Source of the DNA: Acanthaster planci
Lineage: Eukaryota > Echinodermata > Asteroidea > Valvatida > Acanthasteridae
Direction of reading: 5' to 3'
DNA: 64,000 nt
NCBI RefSeq assembly: GCF_001949145.1
Contig: NW_019091637.1
Span: forward strand, 129,789-193,788
Numbering within the stretch: position 1 is the stretch's first letter; each line of letters opens with the position of its first letter. The notes beneath the pieces were generated by a model. That model was not told the DNA's origin. It worked only from the letters and a program-made list of their open reading frames with translations, and searched no databases. Positions 1 to 10,053 of the stretch are shown one piece after another. The position numbers and the translations under genes are program-made.

Positions 1-72
1 TCGGTACAGGTGTCAGATTGGTTTTGGCAGCAGGAGCACTTGCATATGGAATCAAGGAATCTATTTATACAG
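1..72 (+). CDS. PHB2: PHB2 exon 1 (partial): membrane anchor
   Basis: Read in the frame starting at base 3, this encodes [16 protein letters not shown] followed by IKESIYT. It corresponds to the N-terminal hydrophobic helix of prohibitin-2. The exon ends after one base of a Val codon (phase 1), followed by donor GTAGGC. The true start codon is outside the window. Confidence 0.9.
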
Positions 73-3000
73 GTAGGCTCCACGACCGTACCGTGAACGG
101 TACCGGCGTGACCCGCCGCTGTAAACACGTTGGTAAAAATGGTCCGGGTTACATCAGCCATGTCGGCTGCCTTGCGGGTCTTCGTGGTTTTACTAACTGT
201 CTACACACCGTCAACACACAAAAGTATAGTAACGCCAACACCTCCAAAATACATTTGAAATTGTTATTCATCAGTCTGGATTTTCTGGTGATACTAAGCA
301 TGCGTACGGCGTGGTTTTGGACGTGCGTGTACCGATACGCTTACACCGCATGGTCTGCATCAATAAAAATATGCGCATTATAATTTTTGCCAGCTACCCT
401 AATTTCACTAGGCATCAGAGTTTCACCGACCGCAAAGTCGCCACAACAAATTAAATTATTTTAAATAAGATTGCACTTTGAAAACCCTCTCTATTGTCTC
501 TTCAAAACTATGTGAAATGGAGTAAATCAGCAGAAGAAATTACAACGCAACTGTGTCCGGATGTACCTGTACCAAACTGTGAATGACAGCAGTGGGATGC
601 TTCATGCTGTCACCTGAATGGTCAGAACAATTCATTTGCATATATATGCATGACTGGTTGCGGTGGGAAAACACGATGCAAAGTGTGAGGTCAGAATAAC
701 CTGCTGTAATTGGTCAATCATAAAATCTTTGACCCTTTAAGAACAACTGATTAAGACATACAATCGCTCTTTGCTCCAGTGGCAATTACATGTACATGTA
801 TAGGGACGTGGCGAGTATACCGTCATGCACATTACTACGGTACGGAGGGAGTCCAGGATATAGAGGGTCAGAAATGGGGCAAAAAATTTCATAACTGAAT
901 CTTTTGCCACTTCTAGGCATATATGTACCTCTTCCAAGGGGCCAATTTCATGTCTGTAACTCCTGTGGCATGCACTCTTATATCCACAGCTGGTGGGTTA
1001 AGAAATTCAACACACTACCACAAAAGGCCTTGGCCTAATAATCTCGGAAGTAACCTTAATTTTTGCCATTGTTGTGGACTGTTTTGATCCATTCTCCAGT
1101 GCAGTTTATACAGCGTGCATGCACAACTATTTGGCATATGAGATTCCGAGCTGCATACACGCACACTAAAAGCACACGCAACGTGGTTCTCAGCTCCGAA
1201 TACAACATTAGGCCAGGGGTGAGGCTGTGGCGTGTGTTGGTAATGGTTGGCCTTGTTACCTGCATGCAAGCTGAGCCTACTGCTGGGAAGATGAAATCTA
1301 GGATTTGTACAATTCCTGGCCAGTTTTTTAGCATTAACATTCCAAGCCTTTGTATGAGATGTCAACAGGTGGACTTAAAAATAGACTGACGAAAGGTGTC
1401 CACAAAATTCGATAAAAGTCAAGGGACACCCAGCAGCAGGTGTATCCAGCTTTTTGTGTCAAGGGAGGAGGGGGCATTATCCAGCAAGGCTTTGGCAAAT
1501 TTCGCTTGCTTGCTAGCAAGTAAAATTTGACTCATATTTGTCGATTTGTCCCATTTTAAAAGTTATACCGAATACTCTTTTTAGGGATGGAGAACTTTTT
1601 TCAGAATGGGCAGGCACATATCAGTTTTTTTTTTTAATGAACTAGACTGATATGAGAGTCAGTGACGGCAATTAACAATAATCTCCTGGGCCTTAACTTA
1701 AAAACAAATAATCACAGATTTTGATTAATTGAGTATTTTGAAATACATGTAGCACATTGTTTGGGGATCCATCGCCTGATAGTCAGACAGAACTCAGCAT
1801 GACCAAAAGCTTCCACCTCCTAAAACAAGCCAATGAATTTTAAACCCAATGACAAAGATGTTGACAAAAAATTGGAAAGCACTTATGATTACCGAGGACT
1901 AAAAATCGGTGTTCCCAATCAATCGCTCTCGCCTGTTCATCACGATCATCATGCCCACAATGTGATCCTCTTTTTTTCTCATTTTTCAAGACAGTTACTG
2001 TTTCATTTTTAAAAATCATATCTCTGCAATAGTGTGTTTTTATACTGTTTCTTTAAAATCTTTTAAATCTGTATCTTTTTATACTTTATCTTTAAACAAT
2101 AAAAATCTATGAACAAATGAATTTCAAAGAGATCTTAGATGGCCGTTGTTCCCATTACAAGCACCATGCATGTATGTACTTATGAAGCCTGCTCTGCTGA
2201 CCAAGGTTATTATAGCATAGTGGGTTGTTTTGCATAATTTTCATAAACCCAAATGTAAAGCTGAACAAAATACATGTATGAACACACCGTTTAGCCAAAA
2301 TATGCCCTTTTGAAAAATTCTTCACTATCATATACTGCTTCTTTGGAAGTGATTTAGAGGTGTTGATGGGGTGTTGATGTTGTGTTTAGAGTAATTAGTA
2401 CAACCAAAAAGTATTGTTGTCTGTATACATGTGGTTTAATTAAGAACGTGTTATTGAGGTGACGATGGTGTTAGCGGTGTGTTGATGGTGCTGTGCATGT
2501 TTACGATCTGTCGATGGTACTTGCTGCTTACCATAAGTCCATGTGCACGGGCATGGCCAGTGAGCAGTTGTGGCAGTGATGTTGGAGATCATCAGGGAGT
2601 CCAATGGATTTCATCTTTTTAAACAAATCAGATAAGGTTTTTACAAGCCTTACAGACACTGAGATAGCCTAGACATGTACAACTCGCATTCAAGTCACAA
2701 CACCATGTGGCAGCTATGTGTATCGCTCTTTATGAGTTTTCAACGCCATGGGTTTTTGAATACAGCCCATTTCTAATCAAAGCTGCTCAGAGTACATTTA
2801 CTTCAATCAAAAATCTCACTTCTCAATCAAATCTTCCCAAAAAAGCCATCTGAACCGATCCATAGCACATGTTCGTATCTGTTAACAACTTATGACCGAG
2901 GGTTTTGACATGTTTGAGACCATTTGTCTGACTTTCTTTGAAAGAAGTCAGAGGTTTTATTCATCACCATCTCCTTCTCCTTACCATAATGATCTAAACG

Positions 3001-6000
3001 GGTCTTACTGATCACTGTCAACATACATACAAGTGATCCTGGTTTGAAAGGACAGAAATGTGCCAGGCAAAGCCGGCTGGACTATCGTGTTTAAAGTTGC
3101 AACATGTCGAGACTAGTTCTTTTCACTGATGCATCAGCGATCTAAATTGTCATTGAATGGATTCAAAACACATTTTACTCATTTCCTTTTTTCTGACAAT
3201 TTATTGGCAAGTAAAAGTAAAGCAAAACAGCACTTGCATTTCTGAAATTTTGCTCATTCCTGTCAAGTTACATTGTAACTGTTATGGCCTAGCTGCAGTC
3301 TGAAAGCAATCTGTTATGTCTGTCAACCCAAATTACCTCCCCTTTGTTCCTAATGTCAGTGGACGGTGGCCACCGTGCTGTCATCTTCAGCCGTATTGGA
3401 GGAGTCCAAGACACGATTTATGCAGAAGGCTTGCACTTAAGGATACCCTGGTTCCAGTACCCGATCATATACAACATCCGCTCCAAACCTCGGAGAATCT
3501 CCTCACCCACAGGAAGTAAAGGTATGTAGGGACACCTTGCGTCTCTTCCAGCGACCTGTAGTGACAGGCCGAAATTACTGAGGACTGGCACTTTCTGCTT
3601 GTGCACTTACAGACCCCTTGTTGGGTGCATACATGTAGTTTCAACACTGGTGAATACATCTTTAGATTTCCATCCACAGAGTGGGTACCAGGGAAATATG
3701 AGCTTGGATACCACGTACGGATATCAATTTCACACATTTTTTTTGCTGAGAGTTGAGAGGCAGTTTGTAGTGTTTCCTAAAAGAAGACGGGCGGGAATTT
3801 CAATCCCAGATGGAACCCCGGGGATATCACAAGTTTATCCTGGACAGACTGACTTGCGCACAAAGTTCTAAAGTCAGCCAATTTTACTCACCTTTATCCA
3901 GTGCAATTTTTTTCCAAGGCAGAGGTGAGGCTTGCAGAAATTGGCCAATTATAGGGTCCCAGTTCACATGTTGAAGTGGAGGTTTTCTTTGAACTTTTTG
4001 CTCTAGAGAGTGTGTGGGATAGTGATTACAATTTGAAATGCAATACAGACAGGTGGGTGACGCACATTTGGAGAGATCTGATTGAGGGGACACTAATGCG
4101 GAAAGAATTTGTGGGTTTTTAGAGACACGGTCATGACGGTATCCAATGTGACTTTCCAAAAGGCCAAGCACATATGCACATCAGTGTATGGTTGTGCTGA
4201 TCGGTAGAACTCGTGCTGATCTTGCTGTACCTGAAATGCTTTTGGAATACCAAACTACATTTAATTCTTGAGTGTGCATTTACATGTACATTGGATTCAA
4301 ACTTGGGTTTAGACTTGATGAAAGCTTTGAGAAATTTAATGTAAACGATTCTCATATTGTAAATAGCAAACAGTATTTGAGCTGGGGGAAAGACCAGGTT
4401 TAGTAATATTGTGCACAGACATCATACACTTTTAAATTTCCCTTGATTTGTTTCGGATGCACATTGAGCAGATCTCCAAATGGTCAACATCAGTCTGCGT
4501 GTCCTGTCCAGACCTGCCGAGGCCAACCTTCCCAGGATCCTCCGCCAGCTAGGCACCGACTATGACGAGAGGGTCCTGCCATCTATATGCAATGAGGTAA
4601 AGGTGAAAGGTCAAGTTTGTCTTTGGCCTCTCATGCTCTGGGATGTGATCATTTGTATTCCAGCAGACCCATAGCATTGGTGATGTCACACATTGTTGAC
4701 ATACACTGTGCACATCTTCCTGAGGAGCCAATGGGGGCCCTACGGTCTACTGAGCACCACGGGAAAGCATGCACCCAAACAAAGTGTGGTTTCATTAGTC
4801 GACAAGTCTTGTGATGTTCAGCCATGTGGTGAAGTGTGACCATGCCAACCAGGCTAACTGTGTCATACTGATGTTTTACAACGCCTTTCTCCAATCTTTA
4901 ATTTCTATGCTAGCAAAAAGAATCAAAGTAAAAAAAAAACAATTCTGCAAAACCTTTGGTAGTTATGGGCTATGAAAGTTGCAGAATTTGATTTACGTGG
5001 GCCATCTCCATCAGTATCATCTTCAGCCTGGTTTTGCATTGGTAGGCCACCAATGCGTATAACAAGGTCAAAGGTTGTCATGTGTGGCACATGTTCCTCA
5101 ACTAGTGTCTCGAGCTGCTGCTGCTGGATATTTTGCCATTGCTGAAACACGTGTAGTTGTTAAAACACAGGGCAAGTTTGATCAAGGACCACTAGTGAAC
5201 TACATGTAGTGGTTGGTTCGTCATGTACCGGTACCTAGCGCATGTGCAGTGTAGTTTAAGTGCGAATAACCCTAGTCAACCGTTGTCAGGTCATTAGGCC
5301 GAAGGGAAGAAAAGATTGCCACAGGAAGGGCAAAATAGCAAAAATAAAAGTGAAAATGATTGTTTACTAGTGACATACTATTTTATGGCATTTATCTTAT
5401 AACTGTCCCTCTCGGCACTGAGCTACACATGTACATATATTAAAAATGGTTTATGGCAATGAATGATGCCACCAACCTCGATAGCAGGGTTCGACCTTAA
5501 TGTTGGTCCACTAGCCAAATTTGAGTAAAAACCGTGGCAATCTAGCGAAAGCCCTCATCTGGGTAGTCCGGCGGTCTAGTAAAACAATATTCTGAAATAA
5601 GTGGCGAAACAGTTAATCGTGATACATGCCCTGTAGCTGCTGCTGGTGTTTGAATCAAATAAAATAGGACCTCTTGCAACCAAGACTGGTTCAGTCCCTA
5701 ACACCAGCCCAGCAGAAGAAATGCTGAAGTCTATGAATGCAGCAGCAGTAAATCGTCTGAAACTTCTTTTTCGCAACACCCATGCGGCGCAATCGCTGTA
5801 CTACCACATACGACCGGTCTGGACAATGCTATGATGACTTGACGTTGGTTCTGCGTACAAGATCTAAATCAGCATGCGCTTTCGTGCATTGCATCGCAGA
5901 GGTACATGTAAGTCATGAATATGCATCCCACGTGTATGGCGTACCGTGTGTGTATGGTGTGCGTATGCATTACGTGTGCTATGAATATGCAATACTGGTT

Positions 6001-9000
6001 TTTCCGATTGGTCATTTGTAGACATGAGTTGTTACACCACCGATGTCGCTGTTGTGGTTTCGTGTTTGGTTCGCGAACGAACATGTACGATACATACATG
6101 TACAGTACATGTGCATTTCGCTGGGGGTACATGTGCTTGTACACATGTACTGCATAGAACATACCGGTACATGCGCATGTACTGTACATGTACATAAACT
6201 GTTCATAACGATATGGAATTTTTTTTTCTGTCTCATGGATTGTGAACAAAACAAACTATTTCAGCAAGTAACCATTTTTGTGTGTTTAATTTTCTTGAGT
6301 AGAGTTATAATCATGACAATTGTGGAAATTCTTAAGTCCCATGGCCATTTATTTTATGATTACTCATCAATTCAATAACAGTCAGCACTGAATGCACACT
6401 GCTACATGTATGCATGATGTGGGAGCAGAAAACACTACTGCCAAAGAAGAATGTTGAAATTGGGGGGAGACGAGGATGAGTGAAAATGCTGGCAGACTAA
6501 TAAAAAGCCATCTCTGCTGGTCTTGCCGGCAAGTGAGGAAAAAAGTTATAAGGGCAAACCCTGGATAGGCTGGTTGCATATACATGTTGTTGACTAGACC
6601 AGTCCAACCATTTTTGACTAGCGTGTGTTTGATCAGAGTTAGTGGATCTGTGGTTAACTATGGTCTTTGATTGAACTTGAACCCATGAAGTGAGGCATGG
6701 ATTTACATTGGGCACGTACATGTAGTCATGATAGTGCATCTACTGTATCTACATGTATTCCACATACATGACGGTCGAGACTGGGTGAACTTGAAGGTTG
6801 ATAGGTCCCAAAGAGCCTGTGAAATTTTGCCATATTTATGTGTCAGGTAAAGAAAGCAGTGAAATACATGCTGCTCAGAATGGAAACCTAGGTGCCATTG
6901 AGGATCATCAAAGTCATTCAACGTACCTGTGTTTGTATGTACATGTACGGTTTGTGGGAATTTAATATCTGAACAACAGAAAACTATTGGTGCTCATCTT
7001 TTTTAAACTCATGTACATTGAACAATTTTACATGTTACTGCATTTTCAGGTCTTGAAGAGTGTTGTTGCGAAGTTCAATGCATCGCAGCTCATTACGCAG
7101 AGACAGCAGGTAAGATGGGATGAAAGCTGCATTAACACAAGGGATTGTGATCATATGCATTGGATCATTTGCTGTATCAGGAAATACGTCTGGTTAAACT
7201 TGCTGACTTGGATACTGCAAAGGGAAGCTTTCATATATGCATGAGGCCCATTGAAAACACGCAACACTCACTGCAGTAATAGTGAATGCAATTCGGAGAC
7301 TTGAGTAGCAGTACTATGCTTTTAGGAGGGGTCTGCAGGGCCTGATCTGCTGGTGAGTATCCTGTGAAGTTAAAACTTGTCAACAGAGTTGCCAAGGTAG
7401 TCACCATTGGCAAATAACATGGAGAAGATCTTTGATAGACTGAGATTGAACAGTGGGTTAATTCTGGTAATCTTTTCCATATCCTGACAATACTTTGAAG
7501 CATTGTTAATGTCCGCTAGTGCTGTATTTCCTGTTTGCTGATTGTTCATGATCGTTTTCCCCCCTCTACTCGGGTCCCCTGTAGGTGAGTTTGCTGATTC
7601 GTAGGCAGCTGACGGAGAGGGCTAGCGACTTTGGGCTCATCCTGGACGATGTCTCCATCACAGAGCTCAGCTTCGGTGAGAAAATTCCTCTGTTTTTTGT
7701 GAAATTGTGGCACAGCATCAGCCCAACAGTTTGATTCGTTTGTCCCGATTCCCATTGGCATTGATTCTTTGTCCACTGAGCTGTGCAGGAATGAGAGATG
7801 GTACACAAAGCACTACATTGTCTGGATGTATAGATTTGCGCATGTTTGGCACTGAGCACACAGGACCACTTTCTACTGCTATGCACGGTCCTTGCATGGG
7901 CATCGGTGTCCACCCATGTAGAAATAGTCTTTGCTACAACTATGACAACTCGGAATGTCATCCAGCTTGAACAAATTGTGAACTTTTATTGTTTTTTGGC
8001 CCTATACCAGTGTGTATTTAAAAAATGTTGTACACTCTGTTGTCCGAGGACTCGTAAAAAATTCACCTACCTACTCAGGTGGGACTTGAACCCAGGGTCT
8101 CCTGAGTGTTAAGACTTGGATGTTTTCCTGTTTTATGTCCACAGGCAAGGAGTACACTGCAGCTGTGGAGGCCAAGCAGGTGGCCCAGCAAGAGGCCCAG
8201 AGAGCGATGTTCCTGGTGGAGAAAGCCAAGCAGGAGAGAGCCCAGAAAGTGGTCCAGGCAGAGGGTGAAGCGGCCGCCGCCGAAATGATATCCTTCCTTT
8301 GATATTACAAAAAGACCACCCATGACCGTGCATAGTGCCCAGGGCACTTTGCAGCCGGGGGCGTGTTTTACATTTTTGGGACTAGATTTGTTGTGAGTGT
8401 ACAGAGTGAAGTTAAATGCTGCATAGTAATTATAGTGCTGCATGGCACTGTGTGTTTTGTTGCCTTGTCATTCATCAAATGCTACGGTAATTCTTATTTG
8501 TGATCTTCAAAGAGAAGTTTTCTTGCTTTTCCTGTACTGTCATGTGATGATCACCAATTCAGTGAGGAGTCTGTCCACCTCAGTCACCAACAGCAATACC
8601 CTTCCCATAATTCCATCATGAGAGGAATAGCGTCTTGTGAGGAACAGTCTGTTAAATCTTGATGGGTGGTCAAAGGGGGCAACTTTGATGTGGCTTCCCT
8701 CCCGTGGCTGCACATTGTAACCTCAGACTGACAAATCCCTGTTCAGGGGCCACAGGTGTAAAAAAGACTCCCCGGCTGTTGGAGATTTGACCACTGGGAA
8801 TCCACTTGTGGTAAATGGGGTGGGAGGGGCTTGGGGGGAATTTTCTGAGGGTGGGGTAATGGGCCAGGGTGCTGGATTGTAGGTGGATAGGCCGCCGTGA
8901 ACTCTTCTTTAGTAATCTGATGGCAGTGCATTTGTTGCTTTGATTTTGGAGAGGTGCCCATGCATAAATGGAAATTTGTGATGTCTTTGGTAGCAAGCAG

Positions 9001-10053
9001 AATTGTTCTTGCTGCATTGCACATCTACCAGCCATGTTCTACCCAGAGACCTGGGCAAGCAAGAAGCAACAAGCGAGAACTCACAAACATTTACTGTAGG
9101 GGCAGTCATGTTATCCATCTTTGATTTTTGGCATGGGTTAAGCTGGGAATGGTTGTAGTACTGGGATGAGTTTGCATCTGAATTATTCAAAGTAGGGTTC
9201 CTTGACTCTGATCTCACTTAGGCAAGGCCATTGCTGAGAATCCAGGGTACCTGAAGCTGAGGAAGATAAGGGCTGCCCAGAACATTGCCAGGACGGTGAG
9301 TGGAGGAAACGTCATTTGTCCCATATTTCTTATCTCACTAAGCTCTGCTGCTTCCCACTATGCCTGACTGGGTTCTGGATACTTTCTTTGAACTGTTGAC
9401 ACAAATATGTAAAGTTCCTCAAATTCAATGATAAAGGAGTACTTTGTGATAAACCTTTGCAAGTCAAATTTGAATAAAATCTAGTACACGGAGCTATCTG
9501 ATTGCACCTAAAGATAACAATTTGAATTCCCCAGACCAAAGACAGTGTTACTATACCTTGTGACTCGAGGCAAACTTTTGCATAGCGACCACCATCTCTA
9601 GATTGGACTGGTTCCTTTGTGCCCTTCTTATCCATTTAAAAAAATGTATCGTTGCAATGTTATCGTGCTCTTATGTAGCTAAGCAAAAGCCTGGTCCAAA
9701 TCACGAGGTGTAGCAACAGTGTCTTTAGTATGGGGAATTCAAATTGTGTTCACGTGAATTTAAAGAACTCAGTGTACCACATTTTAATTAAATTTAAATT
9801 ACATGAGGCTTATTGAAAGATGCACAGTATCTCCTCAGGAAACAGCTACCTACTTGTCAACAGCCCGGGTCTTATTTGTCGCCCTGGTCTTCTCTCACGT
9901 TGTGAAACTATTGCTCATTTGTGCACCTTGCTACAGGTGGCTTCATCTCAGAACCGGGTCTTCCTGAATGCCAGCAGTCTGATGCTCAACCTCGGGGACA
10001 AAGAATTCTACGAAGACTCGGAGAGACTCGGCAAGGCTTCCATCAAGAAGTAG
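1..10053 (+). CDS. PHB2: Prohibitin-2 (PHB2), 8 exons, 5'-partial
   Basis: Join of 1-72, 3360-3521, 4472-4596, 7050-7109, 7585-7675, 8145-8287, 9218-9295 and 9937-10053. All phases agree and 281 residues are readable from base 3. Human PHB2 is 299 aa, so about 18 N-terminal codons lie left of the window. PHB2 alternates with PHB1 in ring complexes of the mitochondrial inner membrane that scaffold m-AAA protease and cristae organisation; it also acts as a mitophagy receptor. Visible features are an N-terminal hydrophobic anchor ([11 protein letters not shown]), the PHB/SPFH-domain stretches [20 protein letters not shown] and [20 protein letters not shown], the coiled-coil segment [20 protein letters not shown], and the C-terminal part [19 protein letters not shown]. 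Every exon matches the family by recognition. Intron 6 is an AT-AC U12-type intron; the others are GT-AG. The gene converges on the PLC-eta gene. Confidence 0.97.
73..3359 (+). other. PHB2 intron 1
   Basis: GT-AG intron of 3287 bp, with donor GTAGGC and acceptor ATGTCAG. It is AT-rich. A degenerate GTGTTGATG-type repeat lies around 2355-2500 and scattered ACATGTA motifs occur. I see no coding exon or RNA gene inside it. Confidence 0.75.
3360..3521 (+). CDS. PHB2: PHB2 exon 2: start of PHB domain
   Basis: Encodes [15 protein letters not shown] and then [20 protein letters not shown] and ISSPTGSK, the start of the SPFH/prohibitin domain. It enters in phase 1 and leaves in phase 1, with donor GTATGT. 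The conserved GGHRA and IPWFQYPI signatures make the assignment secure. Confidence 0.96.
3522..4471 (+). other. PHB2 intron 2
   Basis: GT-AG intron of 950 bp, from donor GTATGT to acceptor GAGCAG. Nothing else is recognised in it. Confidence 0.75.
4472..4596 (+). CDS. PHB2: PHB2 exon 3: PHB domain
   Basis: Encodes [15 protein letters not shown], a variable loop, then [16 protein letters not shown]. It matches the beta-rich core of the prohibitin domain. Entry is phase 1 and it ends on a codon boundary before donor GTAAAG. Confidence 0.96.
4597..7049 (+). other. PHB2 intron 3
   Basis: GT-AG intron of 2453 bp with acceptor CATTTTCAG. It contains the densest ACATGTAC palindrome block of the window (6081-6196) and an isolated GGTTCGA B-box-like word near 5488. 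There is no exon that I can support. Confidence 0.75.
6081..6196. repeat. ACATGTAC palindrome cluster
   Basis: About 116 bp packed with self-complementary ACATGT/GTACAT words, broken by CATGCGCATG and ACCGGT, which are also palindromic. Several nested hairpins are possible on either strand. The same word family recurs across the window, so this looks like a genome-wide low-complexity class rather than one transposon. Confidence 0.75.
7050..7109 (+). CDS. PHB2: PHB2 exon 4
   Basis: Encodes [20 protein letters not shown], one of the most conserved prohibitin stretches. It is a 20-codon, phase 0/0 exon between acceptor TTTTCAG and donor GTAAGA. Confidence 0.96.
7110..7584 (+). other. PHB2 intron 4
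   Basis: GT-AG intron of 475 bp, with acceptor CCCCTGTAG. Nothing else is recognised. Confidence 0.75.
7585..7675 (+). CDS. PHB2: PHB2 exon 5
   Basis: Encodes [20 protein letters not shown] followed by [10 protein letters not shown], the end of the globular PHB domain (family LTERAxDFxLILDDVxITELSF). It ends in phase 1 before donor GTGAG. Confidence 0.96.
7676..8144 (+). other. PHB2 intron 5
   Basis: GT-AG intron of 469 bp with acceptor TCCACAG. It carries a minus-strand tRNA-like fragment at about 8056-8120, only about 25 bp before the acceptor. Confidence 0.75.
8056..8120 (-). repeat. tRNA-like (SINE-type) fragment beside PHB2 exon 6
   Basis: The minus strand reads a perfect Pol III B-box, GGTTCAAGTCC (8092-8082), flanked by a GGG/CCC T-arm-like stem. 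A T6 run (8061-8056) follows and could act as a Pol III terminator. A clear A-box is missing, so this is probably a decayed tRNA-derived SINE rather than a working tRNA gene. Confidence 0.45.
8145..8287 (+). CDS. PHB2: PHB2 exon 6: coiled coil
   Basis: Encodes [20 protein letters not shown], then [20 protein letters not shown] and GEAAAAEM. This is the prohibitin coiled-coil region through which PHB1 and PHB2 assemble. The exon ends exactly at ATG (Met). The next bases, ATATCCTT, are a U12-type AT-AC 5' splice site. Reading on past it would give ISFL and a stop, which no prohibitin has. Confidence 0.95.
8288..9217 (+). other. PHB2 intron 6: AT-AC U12-type intron
   Basis: 930 bp intron starting ATATCCTT (8288-8295) and ending AC (9216-9217). 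The U12 branch-point word TTCCTTGAC lies at 9198-9206, placing the branch A 12 nt from the intron end. No GT-AG solution keeps the frame: the nearby TTAG/GC acceptor would need an extra G. The AC exit gives Met-Leu-Gly-Lys, matching the family Met-Leu-Gly-Glu. It is spliced by the minor spliceosome (U11/U12/U4atac/U6atac). Confidence 0.93.
9218..9295 (+). CDS. PHB2: PHB2 exon 7
   Basis: Encodes [16 protein letters not shown] then [10 protein letters not shown] in 26 codons, phase 0/0. It enters after an AC splice acceptor (U12) and leaves at donor GTGAGT. It covers the conserved [16 protein letters not shown] block. Confidence 0.95.
9296..9936 (+). other. PHB2 intron 7
   Basis: GT-AG intron of 641 bp, with donor GTGAGT and acceptor TTGCTACAG. 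Nothing further is recognised. Confidence 0.75.
9937..10053 (+). CDS. PHB2: PHB2 exon 8 (terminal coding exon)
   Basis: Encodes [20 protein letters not shown], then an acidic segment and GKASIKK, with stop TAG at 10051-10053. The SQNR...LxLNLxD pattern and the Lys-rich end match the PHB2 C-terminus. Confidence 0.95.
   Translation: MASSQNRVFLNASSLMLNLGDKEFYEDSERLGKASIKK

Noticed and set aside
5480-5580. GGTTCGACC B-box-like word suggesting a tRNA or SINE
   Set aside because: No A-box at the right distance and no terminator; the B-box match is partial.
5869-6378. Several overlapping frames of 80-126 codons on both strands
   Set aside because: Arise from the ACATGT repeat cluster, which lacks stop codons; protein-like content is just repeated Met/Tyr/Cys/His/Val words.
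8288-8302. Reading PHB2 exon 6 on to ISFL-stop as a truncated protein
   Set aside because: The extension coincides with a perfect U12 5' splice site, and the missing C-terminus is intact downstream.
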